NCBI GenBank assembly: GCA_022829145.1 | Contig: CM040746.1 | Coordinates: 29,145,832 to 29,209,831 of the forward strand | Origin: Albula goreensis | Taxonomy: Eukaryota > Chordata > Actinopteri > Albuliformes > Albulidae | Reading direction: 5' to 3' | DNA length: 64,000 bases | Part shown: positions 12,301-22,745 of the stretch, piece by piece | Layout of the letters: every line of letters starts with the position of its first letter | Position numbering within the stretch: the first letter of the stretch is position 1 | Position numbers and translations under genes: made by a program | Notes under the pieces: generated by a model | The model's database searches: none | Told to the model about the DNA's origin: nothing | The model's input: the letters and a program-made list of their open reading frames with translations, nothing else

Positions 12301-14253
12301 TATCACAAGCTTTCATTCTTGAAGAATGGTCAAATATCCCACTAGAAATCATTCATAACTTGTATAACAGCATTCCAGCAATGACTGAAGCAGATCTGAA
12401 GGCTAAGTGTGTAATGGTCCCTATTTGTCTATTCAAACAGCACCCCCTGGTGGTCCACCACAATATAGCTCAGTCTTTGGTAACAGAATCTCCTCAAGCT
12501 CTACTCCTACCAGGTAGGCTCTTATTATGTAAAATTGGAAATGTTATGTGTTCCCAATTAAAGGATTGATATGGCATTTATTTGTTCATTCAGTTAGATT
12601 AACATAATTCTGTTTCCTCTCTCTTTCTGTCTCTAATTTTACTGCTGGCAGTTCCCCTGGTCTGGCAGATCCAGTGTCCAGCCCCCAAAGCTTTCCAAGT
12701 AGGACAAGTTATAAATGAATACTGAATCTGTTATTTTTATGTTTCACCTGTCACTTATGTTCTTTAATTTCATAACTGAAAGCTTTTTTCACAATCAGAA
12801 TGTGGTGCACAGATAATAAACAGCAGTAGCTTTAAAACTTTGGGTTATGGATTTGAACCCTAGATGGAACATTACTGTTTATTGATGACACAAAGCAAGT
12901 TATTTTATCTCCATTGCACCTTTTACAGATGACTAGGTTCAATATAACATTTCATGTATGGCATGTCAAAGTTATGTAAGGCTCCAGCTTTACAAAGTAA
13001 TGAAATTTATGGAATAGTAAAATGTGTGTTGGCAAAGACCCTGGCAAAACCATCATTTTCTCTCTCTCTCTTCCCCCCCCCCATCAGCGTTCCCCAATCC
13101 ATTTAACACCACCACCAGTACACAACCTTCCCTTTCTTCCAGCAACCCCTTCAGCAGCACATCCACAGGCAAGTGCCAGTGCTGTGCTTGGCCTGGGCCT
13201 GTATGTGTGTAATTAATGATCGCTCTTTGCCGTTTGAAAAATTCTAATCTGACTCTGGTTAACAGGGGACTCCAGTAAGTTTGTCTCCACCGCCTCTGCC
13301 GTCTTCCCCCCGTCCACAACCTTTCCAGCCCCCAGCACCCAAAGTGCATTCCCAGCACCACCAAACACCAACCAAGAAGCGAATGGTATGTACCAAAGTG
13401 CACTCTTAAAAAAACTTTTGGCAATCTTTTAGTTAAAGTGATCATTACTCTGATTTATGGACACTGTTACTGGTGATTGTTTAGCAAACGCTCCATGTGT
13501 AGCGTGTGCATATGCTAGACAGTGCATAGTTCATAACAAAGCCAGGTCTGGATCTTGCTGACTTGGGAGATTGTCTGTGGCATGAAGCCACTTGATGAGG
13601 AGAGGTATTTCCCACAGTGTACTTATCTGTCTCTCTTGACAAGAGAGCTGAGTAATGGGTATAATTTTTAAAGCTTTGGAATGAGTTAGCTGTGCATTTA
13701 ACTTACAACCTTATGCTGTCTGGACAAGCTGTCTATCCGCAAGGCCTCTGAATTGGTTTCATCGTTTATAATTGCAAGTGATTACTGTGTAACGGCATGT
13801 ACACTGCCATTCATTTGTACAGAATGTAGTCTTATCTCTGTATGTGACTATTCATGTTCCAGAAATACCATGACTTCACAGATCACTGGTTGCAAATTGA
13901 TGTTCTTAGTATTTCAACAGCAATACCTTAATGTGAACAGTATATTAAGCTTACACAATCATGTGTCTTCATCCAGTGTTTTTTTCTTTCCTTTTTTTTC
14001 TGGAGCAGGCTTTGCGTCCTTCTCTGCCCCAGAATCCAAGCCAAGAGCAACTGCTCCTGTATCCGTCAACCCCTTCACTGTGAGTAGCACCTCCGAGCAC
14101 CACAAAAACACAAACGGGCTCTGCCACAGACAACTATGAATATTTATAGCGCATTGAATATGTAACAATGTACAGTAACTGACATATTCTCTGCCTGTCT
14201 CTTAGGGGACTGTGTATCCCAGCAGAGGAACCTCACGAAACCCTTTCATCTGA
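6382..14253 (+). CDS. agfg2: AGFG2: ArfGAP domain with FG/NPF repeats, complete, 14 coding exons
   Basis: Coding exons, each with matching splice phases: 6382-6548, 7390-7483, 8643-8758, 8973-9111, 9248-9368, 9443-9547, 9733-9765, 11224-11412, 12441-12513, 12652-12698, 13088-13168, 13266-13385, 14009-14079, 14206-14253. They join to 1404 nt, about 467 aa, close to mammalian AGFG2. An in-frame TAA at 6367-6369 makes the ATG at 6382 the first possible start. Residues 13-130 form the ArfGAP domain with zinc ligands C29-x2-C32-x16-C49-x2-C52 and the conserved GLNPPHRVKSIS segment; VTYIDITVG favours AGFG2 over AGFG1. The tail is Ser/Pro-rich, has the family segment DRYAALSQLDSVF (exon 8), and four NPF motifs that bind EH domains in this family, the last at the C-terminus (NPFI; NPFL in mammals). 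Known role: clathrin/EH-protein endocytic traffic and, for the HIV Rev-binding family, nucleoporin-like contacts. The residues after the ArfGAP domain (exon 4) differ from mammals. The exon 10 end could be nine bases later (12707). Confidence 0.92.
7484..8642 (+). other. agfg2: agfg2 intron 2
   Basis: Flanked by donor GTTAGT and an acceptor ending CCTAAG. The joined protein keeps exactly the family spacing across this junction (GNE|V), so no coding exon is missing here. The interval is AT-rich around 8160-8340. Short open frames at 7768-8063 have no family resemblance. Confidence 0.8.
9766..11223 (+). other. agfg2: agfg2 intron 7
   Basis: Separates a 33-nt microexon (9733-9765) from the exon holding the DRYAALSQLDSVF segment. 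It contains an imperfect TG repeat at 10233-10295. I found no further in-phase exon, though another short alternative exon cannot be excluded. Confidence 0.75.
11413..12440 (+). other. agfg2: agfg2 intron 8
   Basis: AT-rich intron with donor GTAAGA and acceptor AAACAG. No repeat or exon of note was seen. Confidence 0.75.
13169..13265 (+). other. agfg2: agfg2 intron 11 with GC-AG splice sites
   Basis: The exon ends ...CCACAG and the intron begins GCAAGT, the consensus for the minor GC-AG class. It ends TTAACAG 97 nt later. Using this site keeps phase 1 on both sides and joins two NPF/Ser-Pro-rich exons with no stop. No GT at the same place does so. Confidence 0.8.
13386..14008 (+). other. agfg2: agfg2 intron 12
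   Basis: Donor GTATGT, acceptor GGAGCAG after a T-rich tract (13978-14000). The 623-nt interval has no repeat or exon that I recognise. Confidence 0.75.
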
Positions 14254-15770
14254 TATTGAGGGCCCACCCCATCGCCCCATTGTCCTTCCCACTCACCTCA
14301 CAGTGGAGGGGATGTTCGGCTGCCATTTCAACACTTCCTGAGTGTTTGTGCCATGAGATGGAGGGAAACCCATATGCGCCTTCCCCTTGCTCTGTGTGTG
14401 CATGTGTGTGTGCGTGTGCACAGGACACTGCACATCCCTGGTCCCGCCTGGTCACAGGGCCACTCCAGGGCTGAGCAACATGCCATAAGTGCACATGGCT
14501 TCTGCAGGGGTCATTTCTAGTACCTGTCACCCAGTGCCTGTGGATAGAGACCCAAGACCACATGCACAGATTGCATTGTCTTTTTGCTCACAGTATTAAG
14601 ACTTCAAGCTCATTGATTGTGGAGTTGAGGTGGGGTGGGATGGGGTGGTAATTGGGGGGTCAGAAAATGGGCTGGATCCACCCCTGCTACACTCTGTGTC
14701 CCACCAGCACCCTGTCAATGGAACCTCATTTCTACTCCTGAAATATCCATCAGTAATATAATAGTCTGCTTGCTTTTGGCCTATTTGAGGCATTGTACAT
14801 AAGCAAAAAACTAAATAAATAAAAAACACAGGAAAATGCATACCAAGTTTAAAACAGACAACAGAAATCTAATAACAGTTTAATTAAATATCCAGCCAGA
14901 GCTAAGATTTTTGTTTTTATAATGAAGATATGGAAGCCCCACAACTCCTAATGCATGTAGATAGGAGACCATAAATGAACGGCTTCCCACATGTAAAACA
15001 TATACCATATATAAGGAATATATTTTGTATTTTAGTTAAATTTTTGTTTTGTCTTTTTCCATGTGTAATTACAGTCTCGGGCTGCATGTGCTTGGAGGGC
15101 TTGGAGATGTCTTTGAATGTAAAGCAAATCAAACAAGTAAAAAAAGAAATTTGTATGTTCCTATGTTATGGACCAAATGTTTTCCTGTGGCAGAGCTAAA
15201 TTCTTTTTTTTTTCCAGCAAAAAGGGCCATTTAGAAATTCTTGGAAATTAATTGTGCCAATATGTTGAATGCATAACTAATGTTTCTGTGTGTCTGTGTG
15301 CTCATTCAGTCTTTATGTAACTTTTAAGTTTCAAAGAACATTTGAACACCCAATGTGTGCATGCTTTATGTCTGTACTCTGTATGTTGATACGCGTAGCT
15401 GATCCTGAATCAGATAGCAGCTGATACCTGGTTGTATGCCTCGGTATCATGAATGGTCAGTATTGATTATTCAGATTGTGTTTCCCAATGTTTCATAAGA
15501 AACGACTTCAGTACTGTCACCTTTGCTCAGCTCCTTGCAGTCAGGCACTCATTTTCCTGGGAATAAAGTTTTTCTAAATGGCATTTGCAACTCTGTTTCA
15601 GTGTGACAGAATTTAATATGTGTACATATCCTTTTCCCAGGGAGCAGATGTTTAGTATCTGGTGAAACAATGTCATTGTCATCCACATACCCCATAGTCA
15701 TACACCCTTTCACCACCTGTGAATTTCAAGAATGCCCAAAGATAATTGGGAGTTTACTGCCATAAATAAA
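14254..15770 (+). other. agfg2: agfg2 3'UTR (end not fixed)
   Basis: Sequence after the stop codon with three places where polyadenylation is plausible: overlapping AATAAA hexamers at 14814-14823, one at 15562-15567 and one at 15765-15770. Which is used cannot be told from sequence alone. Nothing coding is seen. Confidence 0.5.
14814..14823 (+). terminator. agfg2: Candidate polyA signal of agfg2
   Basis: Two overlapping AATAAA hexamers about 560 nt after the agfg2 stop codon, the first canonical signals on the sense strand. Alternatives at 15562 and 15765 are equally canonical. Confidence 0.4.
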
Positions 15771-17028
15771 AGAGAATAAGGTGTTCACAATCCTTCGTGA
15801 CTCTGTTTTACCTTGCAATCCATTAAATGCCCTGTCCTTTGTGACACGTAACGGAACGGCAAAGAAAGTGCGCCAAGTGCAATGACAGATTACTGCCAGC
15901 AGATGTCACAAACGGACAGACCCTCAACATGATTCCAAAGTCATGTTTGTGGTGTTGCCACATGAAATTCCATGCTGAGCCACTGTGTTAAAATATGTTA
16001 AATAAATTCATTTTTATTTGTAGAACAAATCATTTTTAAATATATCAGTGATATGTATATAATTTACTATGTAAATTGAAAAAATATGATTTAAGCTTTC
16101 CACTTCTATCTGGTCCTATGGTGTATGCCTCTGAACATATTCAAATAGTTAATTTATACTACGGAGATATTTACAAATGTCTGTAATTAAGATGCATAGA
16201 CATTATCATTATGTGTGTTGAGATTAAAGGATTCGCGCAATACTGTAGTGAGAATGTTTTTATTTAAATGTGGGATATTAAGAGGTCTCGTGTATTCATA
16301 ACACTGTCATATGCTATTCTGTCATATATTCATTTCAGTGGTTATGTCAACACAGTAATTGTGCACAGGATATTTCGAGATTTTCAGTTTACACAATAGA
16401 CTGTATTACACGTGTCAGCATTTCTTCCCCCTAACGGGGCAATGCAGTAGGTTGGTCCTATTTAACTTTGCATGTGGTACTTTTAGGTGGCTTTGAGATG
16501 GATTCATCTGGACCGAATGGCAACTGAAATACGATGCCCGCACACGCATTTGAGATACATGCGCTACTCTTTTTGCGCTCTCACACTCACAGACAAGCGC
16601 TGACTGACAGGTCTTCACAGTAGCACGATGCGATGGGGAACAGGGTGGGGGCAGCATAAGTGTAGACTGTACAGTGCCCTACAGTAAACGGGATTAAAGT
16701 ACTCAAGCTTCTAAATAGTAGTAGTGGGCAGTTTCGTGCAGACATCGCCTCATATGCACGTCTGAGTGCAGCAGCAGAGAGACGGAACCAGTTGTAGCTA
16801 GCTCGCTAGCTAGCAAGATAGCTAAAGGAAAACAACGTAAAAATACATAATTTTTTACAGGCACACACATTCAACCTCTCTCCCCGAGTGCATCTGTTGA
16901 GAAGAAGGAAGGAGGGAGGGAGGGGTATTGGGGATGAATAAATAATATAAATGTAACATATCGCAACTCTGATTTTAAAACTATCATTAGCTTTAATTAA
17001 AAAACCCGAGGAAACTATCTACACAGAA
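15771..17028 (+). promoter_or_regulatory. agfg2-IRS intergenic region and IRS promoter/5'UTR
   Basis: The 1.26 kb before the IRS start codon. AT-rich until about 16400, then mixed, with scattered CpG (16530-16620) typical of a fish promoter. A perfect 18-bp palindrome built from GCTAGC units lies at 16795-16812, about 220 bp before the ATG. The ATG at 17029 has G at -3 and G at +4, a good initiation context. The transcription start site is not identifiable by eye. Confidence 0.45.
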
Positions 17029-17377
17029 ATGGAGAACCACGCAACAGAACAGCAAAGCTACGAGGACGTTCGGAAGAGTGGCTATCTCCGTAAACAAAAA
17101 TCTATGCACCGGCGATACTTCGTTCTTCGGGCGGCCTCAGATAGGGGCCCGGCTCGGCTTGAATACTACGAGAGTGAGAAAAAATTCCGCGGTAAAGCGC
17201 CTGTCCCGAAAAAAACCGTCAACCTGGAAACGTGTTTCAATATCAATAAACGGGCCGATTCAAAGAACAAGCACATGATAGTGCTGTATACCCGCGCGGA
17301 GAGCTTTTCCATCGCGGCGGAGAGTGAGGCGGACCAGGACGAATGGTTTCAGGCCATGTTGGACCTTCAATGTAAAA
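17029..17377 (+). CDS. irs3: Insulin receptor substrate (IRS3-type), exon 1: PH domain
   Basis: Encodes residues 1-116 plus one base. Residues 13-114 are a pleckstrin homology domain of the IRS family: DVRKSGYLRKQK, RRYFVLRAAS, RLEYYESEKK, CFNINKRADSKNKH and DEWFQAMLDLQ are all family hallmarks. In IRS proteins this domain targets the adaptor to membrane near insulin/IGF-1 receptors. The exon ends at a consensus donor (A|GTAAGT, phase 1); reading on past it (to 17469) gives unrelated sequence. Mammalian IRS1 and IRS2 have no intron here, whereas mouse Irs3 is known to be interrupted. The next gene upstream is agfg2, 2.8 kb away on the same strand, as expected for the Irs3 locus rather than Irs1 (linked to AGFG1). 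Certain as an IRS; the paralogue rests on neighbourhood and gene structure. Confidence 0.88.
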
Positions 17378-20300
17378 GTAAGTCTGCAAAGCGAGAGAGA
17401 TTGCTGCGAAAGCACCGCAATGTCCAGTGGTCGATGTGTCTCTCCAGTTTGCTATACCAGACTTCCTAATTCTGTAAATTATGTTAACGTGGCACCCTTT
17501 AAATGTTGCAGCATTAACAGCATCTCTGTCACTTTTGAATGAAACACGTCAATGCGTCTGTTTATTTCAATTACCAGTTTCTACATCTGAAGTTAAAGCA
17601 AGTCTGGGTTGTACTTAAAAAGACGTGTGGATGTAGCTAGCACATTGCATGCTGCACGCGCTGTTTTGCAAAAGCATTAACTTGCTAGCTCAATCGATAG
17701 CAACGTTTTTATTGCATGCATGTTGCTAACATGTGTTGTGAACGATTTTAACTAGCTATCAGTATTGCTATTTTGTACCAATTTCATTAGCTTGCAGTAC
17801 TGTGGTCCGTATCCTAACGTGTTTCAGTGTTGACTGCAAAGATCTGTTTGGGCTGCATGCCTGCGTATAGCCTATATAGTGCATAACGCTACTGTCAGGG
17901 AAGAGAGGAGTCTTTCGCTGCATTGGAAAATGAGGTCTTGACTGTTTTCCTCATGTTCAAGTGAACATATGCCCTTATCCTGGTCGCCACCCTGTTATCT
18001 CGCGATATGGCTGTTAGTACTCGCAAAAACAGTTGCGATATGAATGAAAACCCAAGTTAGGCGCTAATAGAGTGGCAACAAATCAAGTAAAAACAACTGA
18101 GCCGTCGTGTTATTGCCTAGCCTGCAAAAAATATCAGAAACCCTGAATACACAGCCCCTTATTTTTATGTCGACTGAGGCCACCACTCTGAAACACCCCA
18201 ATCCGCGTGGTGTGAGCTTGATAATAGTTTATTTGCTTTGCTTGTTTTTGCCGAGTTTGCAGTATGCGTAGACATTGAACGAAGACATAAAAACACCGCA
18301 CTTTGGTCATTTTCCCAATGCTTGTGAACTTTTTTTGGTATCTTGTTTAGCAGCTTGAATGGATTAAATGCAGTAGTTTAACCACCTAAAACTGAAAAAA
18401 AAGCATAGGTTACAAGGCTACAAAACTGAAGCAATATTTCTTTTTTATTTTTGTTTTCCATTAACTCGGTGGCTATGTCGGTCTTGGTAAAACAAATATA
18501 TATTAAAAGCAGATTCAGTTGTCTGGCTGTATGCTATCTGGCAAGCTACAAGTGTAACTATTACTCCCGGAAATATATCTGTCATTATTCCTCCCATTAG
18601 CAAAATTAATGTACATTATGAACCAAATTTACATGAGCATCTTTGGCAGTGGTCAATTAAGGGCTCAAGATATCTTGCAGAGGGGTGTCTGGTGATGAAA
18701 CAACATGTGACGCAATCTTGGCAAACAAAGATTTGGGTTCAAGGTACTTATACCTGACCTGTTGTTACATAAGGAGCTGATTAAAAACTCAACACTAAAA
18801 TTAGACTGACTGCTGCAGATCAGAGAAGCCAGACTGCAGCCAATATGGGGGAGTAGATGTTAAGTACTGTTCTGAAGACTTTTTTCCCTCTCCCAATACA
18901 CCCAATAATGGAAATATTGGTATGGAAATCATCATAGAGACACTGCAAACCATACAGGACTGTATAATTTGTCTGAAATGCATCTCTTTGGTTTCCTTAC
19001 TTTTGATGAGGGTGATTGAAACAAAGAGAGAGCAGCGAAGAGGGGTGGTGTAGTGCTGTTTTTTTTTGGGGTGGGGGGTGGGGAGAGGGTTTCCATCCCA
19101 GTTGGTCACCATAAAGCAATCTCAATACTTACCTAAACAAATAACTGTCAACTGGACGGTTGGGCAAACGTTTTTACATCTGTCTTTGGCATGTCTGACT
19201 GCTATTTAGGTCTAAATTCTCTGTTTTCACTCCTTTAGGATCTTCACTAATGTGGAGACGTGACATAATGCATGGCATGGATAGAGAAGGCTGGGCTGTC
19301 CTTGTCTGTCTAAAGTCTGTCACCCTCTCTCATGATGTTGCTGTCGTGTTCAGAGTTAAGAGAAAAACTCTTGAGTCATGTTTGTGCAAAAGTAAAATGT
19401 ACAACTTAAATGCATTAATTGGTAATAATATGTTTATTGCTGTATGTCATTTTCTTTACCTCACACCAGACTATGCTTGTGTATATCTCTACTTCCAAAG
19501 CCGTAACTGTGTGGAAAGCTAACAGCATAATAGCAATGTCCATCGTTCTTTGTGTTATCAATGGAGTAATACCTTCCCTTCCCATTTGCCAACTTTCATT
19601 TTTAAACACGGTCACAAATTGGAAGATGTAGGTTGTGTGACAAATTGCAGACAGGTACAAAACACCCTGAAATTAAGCCTACAACCTGTATTTGGTGAAG
19701 GAACACTTTCATCTGTTTGTCTTATAGCACTAAGCATGGAGCAGAATGCATGGGTACCCTGCCTGCTGGATATACTGCTGCCCTTGTAAGGGCAGACATG
19801 CACACTCATTTCGGAGTGAAGAAGACCGGAAAACACATTGCTGCATGCAACACTGAGAGCAGCTAGCAGTGCCCATTGATTATTTGTTTGTACCTACATT
19901 ATGAGGATGACTTTTGCATTCTATATCATGCTTAGCATTGTATTACAATAAGCAATGGTGGTGGTGTGTCACCAAATATTAGGTTGCTCAATACTTTGTT
20001 TTGTATAAATGTTAAGTGTATGGCATCTGCAGGTGAGCTCACCCTTTTAAGGCACTGTTCCAGTGTCATGGTTTGGTATCAAATCTGGACCATGCCATGC
20101 TGACTGGCCCCCCACTGGTCAACTGGACACCCACTGTGTGACTGTGCAAAGCTGTGGATGTCATGCCTTCCTCTCACTCTTATGTGCAAACTCAACTTTT
20201 GGACTGTGGTGTGAAAAGAAGTGGCGGCTGACATCATTTGTTTTTAAGGGGAGCATGAGTTTGTCTCTCCTTATTTGACAGTAGAAATTGTGGCATTGAG

Positions 20301-20397
20301 CACAGCTTGTGAATATGGTGGAGCAAAAAAAATAACAGGTAAGGGGGAGAGTCTCTCCTCTGTTTCTGTATATTTGGAGCCCTCAAACAGTGTGCTC

Positions 20398-22745
20398 TTA
20401 CAGAAAGCCTGACAGTAAGAGTGATGTGGAGTGAGTTGGCCAGGGTGGGAGGAGTTGCTGAGACCAGCTATAACCTAGGAGTTTTCCCCTGCAACTATAG
20501 TTTATGGTGTAATCTGAACCTCACATGTATAGTTGAAGTCAAAAGTATTCACACCCGTCATGTGGGGGAGTGAAGAGTAGAGGTAGGGGAGATGATCCAG
20601 GAGAATGTATATTTAAACAGTCCTCATTGATTATTATTTATTGTTTTTAGGTTGAGGACCACAGCAGTACAGCATGTACTGCCATGTCACGGTCATTCAT
20701 GAGCATAAAGAAACTTGGTATTGTACATAAATTGACAAATATACAACTGATATCAATGAATCAGTGGATGCAATGAAATCTGTTTTTCACAGGACAGGAC
20801 CTTGGGTGTTAAGCATCTGACACATGACACACACCTGACAGCTGAATGGCAGTCTGTTGTGCACTCCTGACAGTGTCCCCCAGTGTTTTGGGATGTAGAA
20901 ATTCACCTTGGGTGGAAACGGTTTGAAGTGGTTTCACTGTTACTTTCAGCTGAGCATCAGCTAGGTTTGAAACTAGTGCTTCAGCCACACTAACTTACTA
21001 CAGAATTCCCATTGTAGGAATTGAAGTGAGGAAGAGACCAGGAAATGAGCCATAGGGCTCTGACATTATTTTCCTCCTGACACTTGAACCATCCTGCTGA
21101 CCTGGACCATGCCACCACTCTCTGTATATCAAACAAAGGAGCAGCATTGATTGCAGGAAAGTACATTTTACTGAAATGTTTTTGCGTCTAAACTCTTTAG
21201 ACACAAAATGCCTAATGTATGGAAAAGTACTTTCCCCCCCTTTTTTGCATTTTTGCATATTCTTTAGACCAACTGTTATCAAATCTTCAATCAACACCTG
21301 ACATTAGATAAAAGTTTACATGAAAGAACAAAAAGCGCAAGGGCTTTTGATAGGTCTGCTATTTATTTAGAAAGTAAGTTGTGTAACACCTAGTGCCCGT
21401 GTGGGGGAAAAAGTAATCACCCCCTTCCACTCAAAAACTGGTCAAGCCACCTTTAGCAGTTCAGATGACTGCAACCAAATGCTTCCTGTAGTTATGATCA
21501 TTCTCTCATGGCACTGCGGAGGAATTTATTGGCCACTCCTCTATGCAGAACTGCTCCAGCTCATCAACTCTTTGACATTTGTGAGTTTTTAAACATGAAC
21601 CGCTCCTTTTACACACTGCCGCAACATCTCGGTGGGATTTTGGTAGGGACTTAATTTATGGGATTTTAATTAATCCCATAAATTTAAATGTCTTATACTT
21701 AAACCATTCTTATGAAGACCTGTTGGTGCCTTATTGTCTTCTAGCATATCCAGGCTTCAGCTCATAGGAGGATGGTGTGACACTCTTCTGTAGCATCTTC
21801 TTTTCCACAGCAGAATAGAGGGTTCTGTCAGTGATGCCGAGTTTTCCAGCTCCTGAAGTAGCCGAGCATCACAGATCCTCAGCGCTACCTCTGCCATGCT
21901 CGCCTGTTGGTATGGGGCTTTTACTGCGACATAACAGGGCTCATGTCACCCAAAATGTTATGATTAAGACTAATCTATCCATTGAAAAACACTGTTCCAG
22001 AACTCGTCTGGTACATCAAGGTGCTTTGTGGCCACTTGAGATGAGCATTCACATTCCTCTTAGCAACCTGTGTTTTCTGACTCACCTTAGCACAGGTAAA
22101 AAGATTTTATTGCAGGGTTCTTCGTGATGACTTCATGCCTTTCTCTTAGAGAGATTTTGGCAGGATGGCCACTCCAGGGCAGAGCTGGCTCAAATGAGAA
22201 CTAATTGTTTACCAAAGCATTCTAACAGCTGAACCTAATTATGCCTTTAATTGGGTTGAGTTCACTATGGGGGGGCAGTAACTTTTTCACACCCTAAATT
22301 TGCGTGTTTGATTACTTTGCACATCAAACAAATGAAAAAAGCACCACACTGAAGTGTCATTTTCCTCTGACTAACTCCATATATAACCACAACCCAGAGA
22401 AAGGTCTGACCAAATCCAACGTGAAAAATTTGTAAAATTGCAGTACATCAGTCAGCAGGCAATCTTTTTTTTTCACTTTACTGTCTCCAAGTACAGGTTC
22501 ATTCTGGAATGGATCCTCTGAATGAAGTTGTTGCTAGTGCCATTGCCAGAATCAACTCAGATTAGAGAAGGCTGTTTGACCTGTGCACTGGCAGTGGACC
22601 ATGATACCATGTTGTCCTTCACTTGGATTATTGCTACCGACCACCTAATAAAATCAGTGGTGCTTTTCAAAACAAGCACTTAATTTTAGTACTCCCAACC
22701 TGGCCAATTTACTCGACATCACTCTTACTGTCAGGCTTTCTGTAA
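20398..22745. mobile_element. 2.35 kb block with 53-bp terminal inverted repeats, degraded
   Basis: The 53 bases at 20398-20450 match the reverse complement of 22693-22745 with four mismatches. Between them lie a Tc1-like motif (AGTTGAAGTCAAAAGTATTC near 20533) and another transposon-like unit (about 21395-22300). No transposase frame survives. Either this is a non-autonomous DNA element with nested insertions, or two copies of one short repeat inserted in opposite directions. A local direct repeat (TTTTCAAAACAAG..., 22664 and 22762) sits at the right end. Family not identified. Confidence 0.5.
21395..22300. mobile_element. Degraded DNA-transposon-like unit with imperfect inverted ends
   Basis: Left end near 21400 (GGGGGAAAAAGTAATCACCCCC) and right end near 22270-22295 (complement of GGTGTGAAAAAGTTACTGCCC) are imperfect inverted repeats of about 24 bases. 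The interior has no open frame of use. It also contains a 30-base palindrome at about 21654-21683 (12-bp arms ATTTATGGGATT). It is nested in the larger inverted-repeat block. Confidence 0.45.

Noticed and set aside
12830-12870. tRNA or SINE promoter box (GGATTTGAACCC)
   Set aside because: Only a B-box-like word is present; no A box at the right distance and no cloverleaf.
17378-17469. Continuation of the PH exon to the stop at 17469
   Set aside because: Family similarity ends exactly at the GTAAGT donor.
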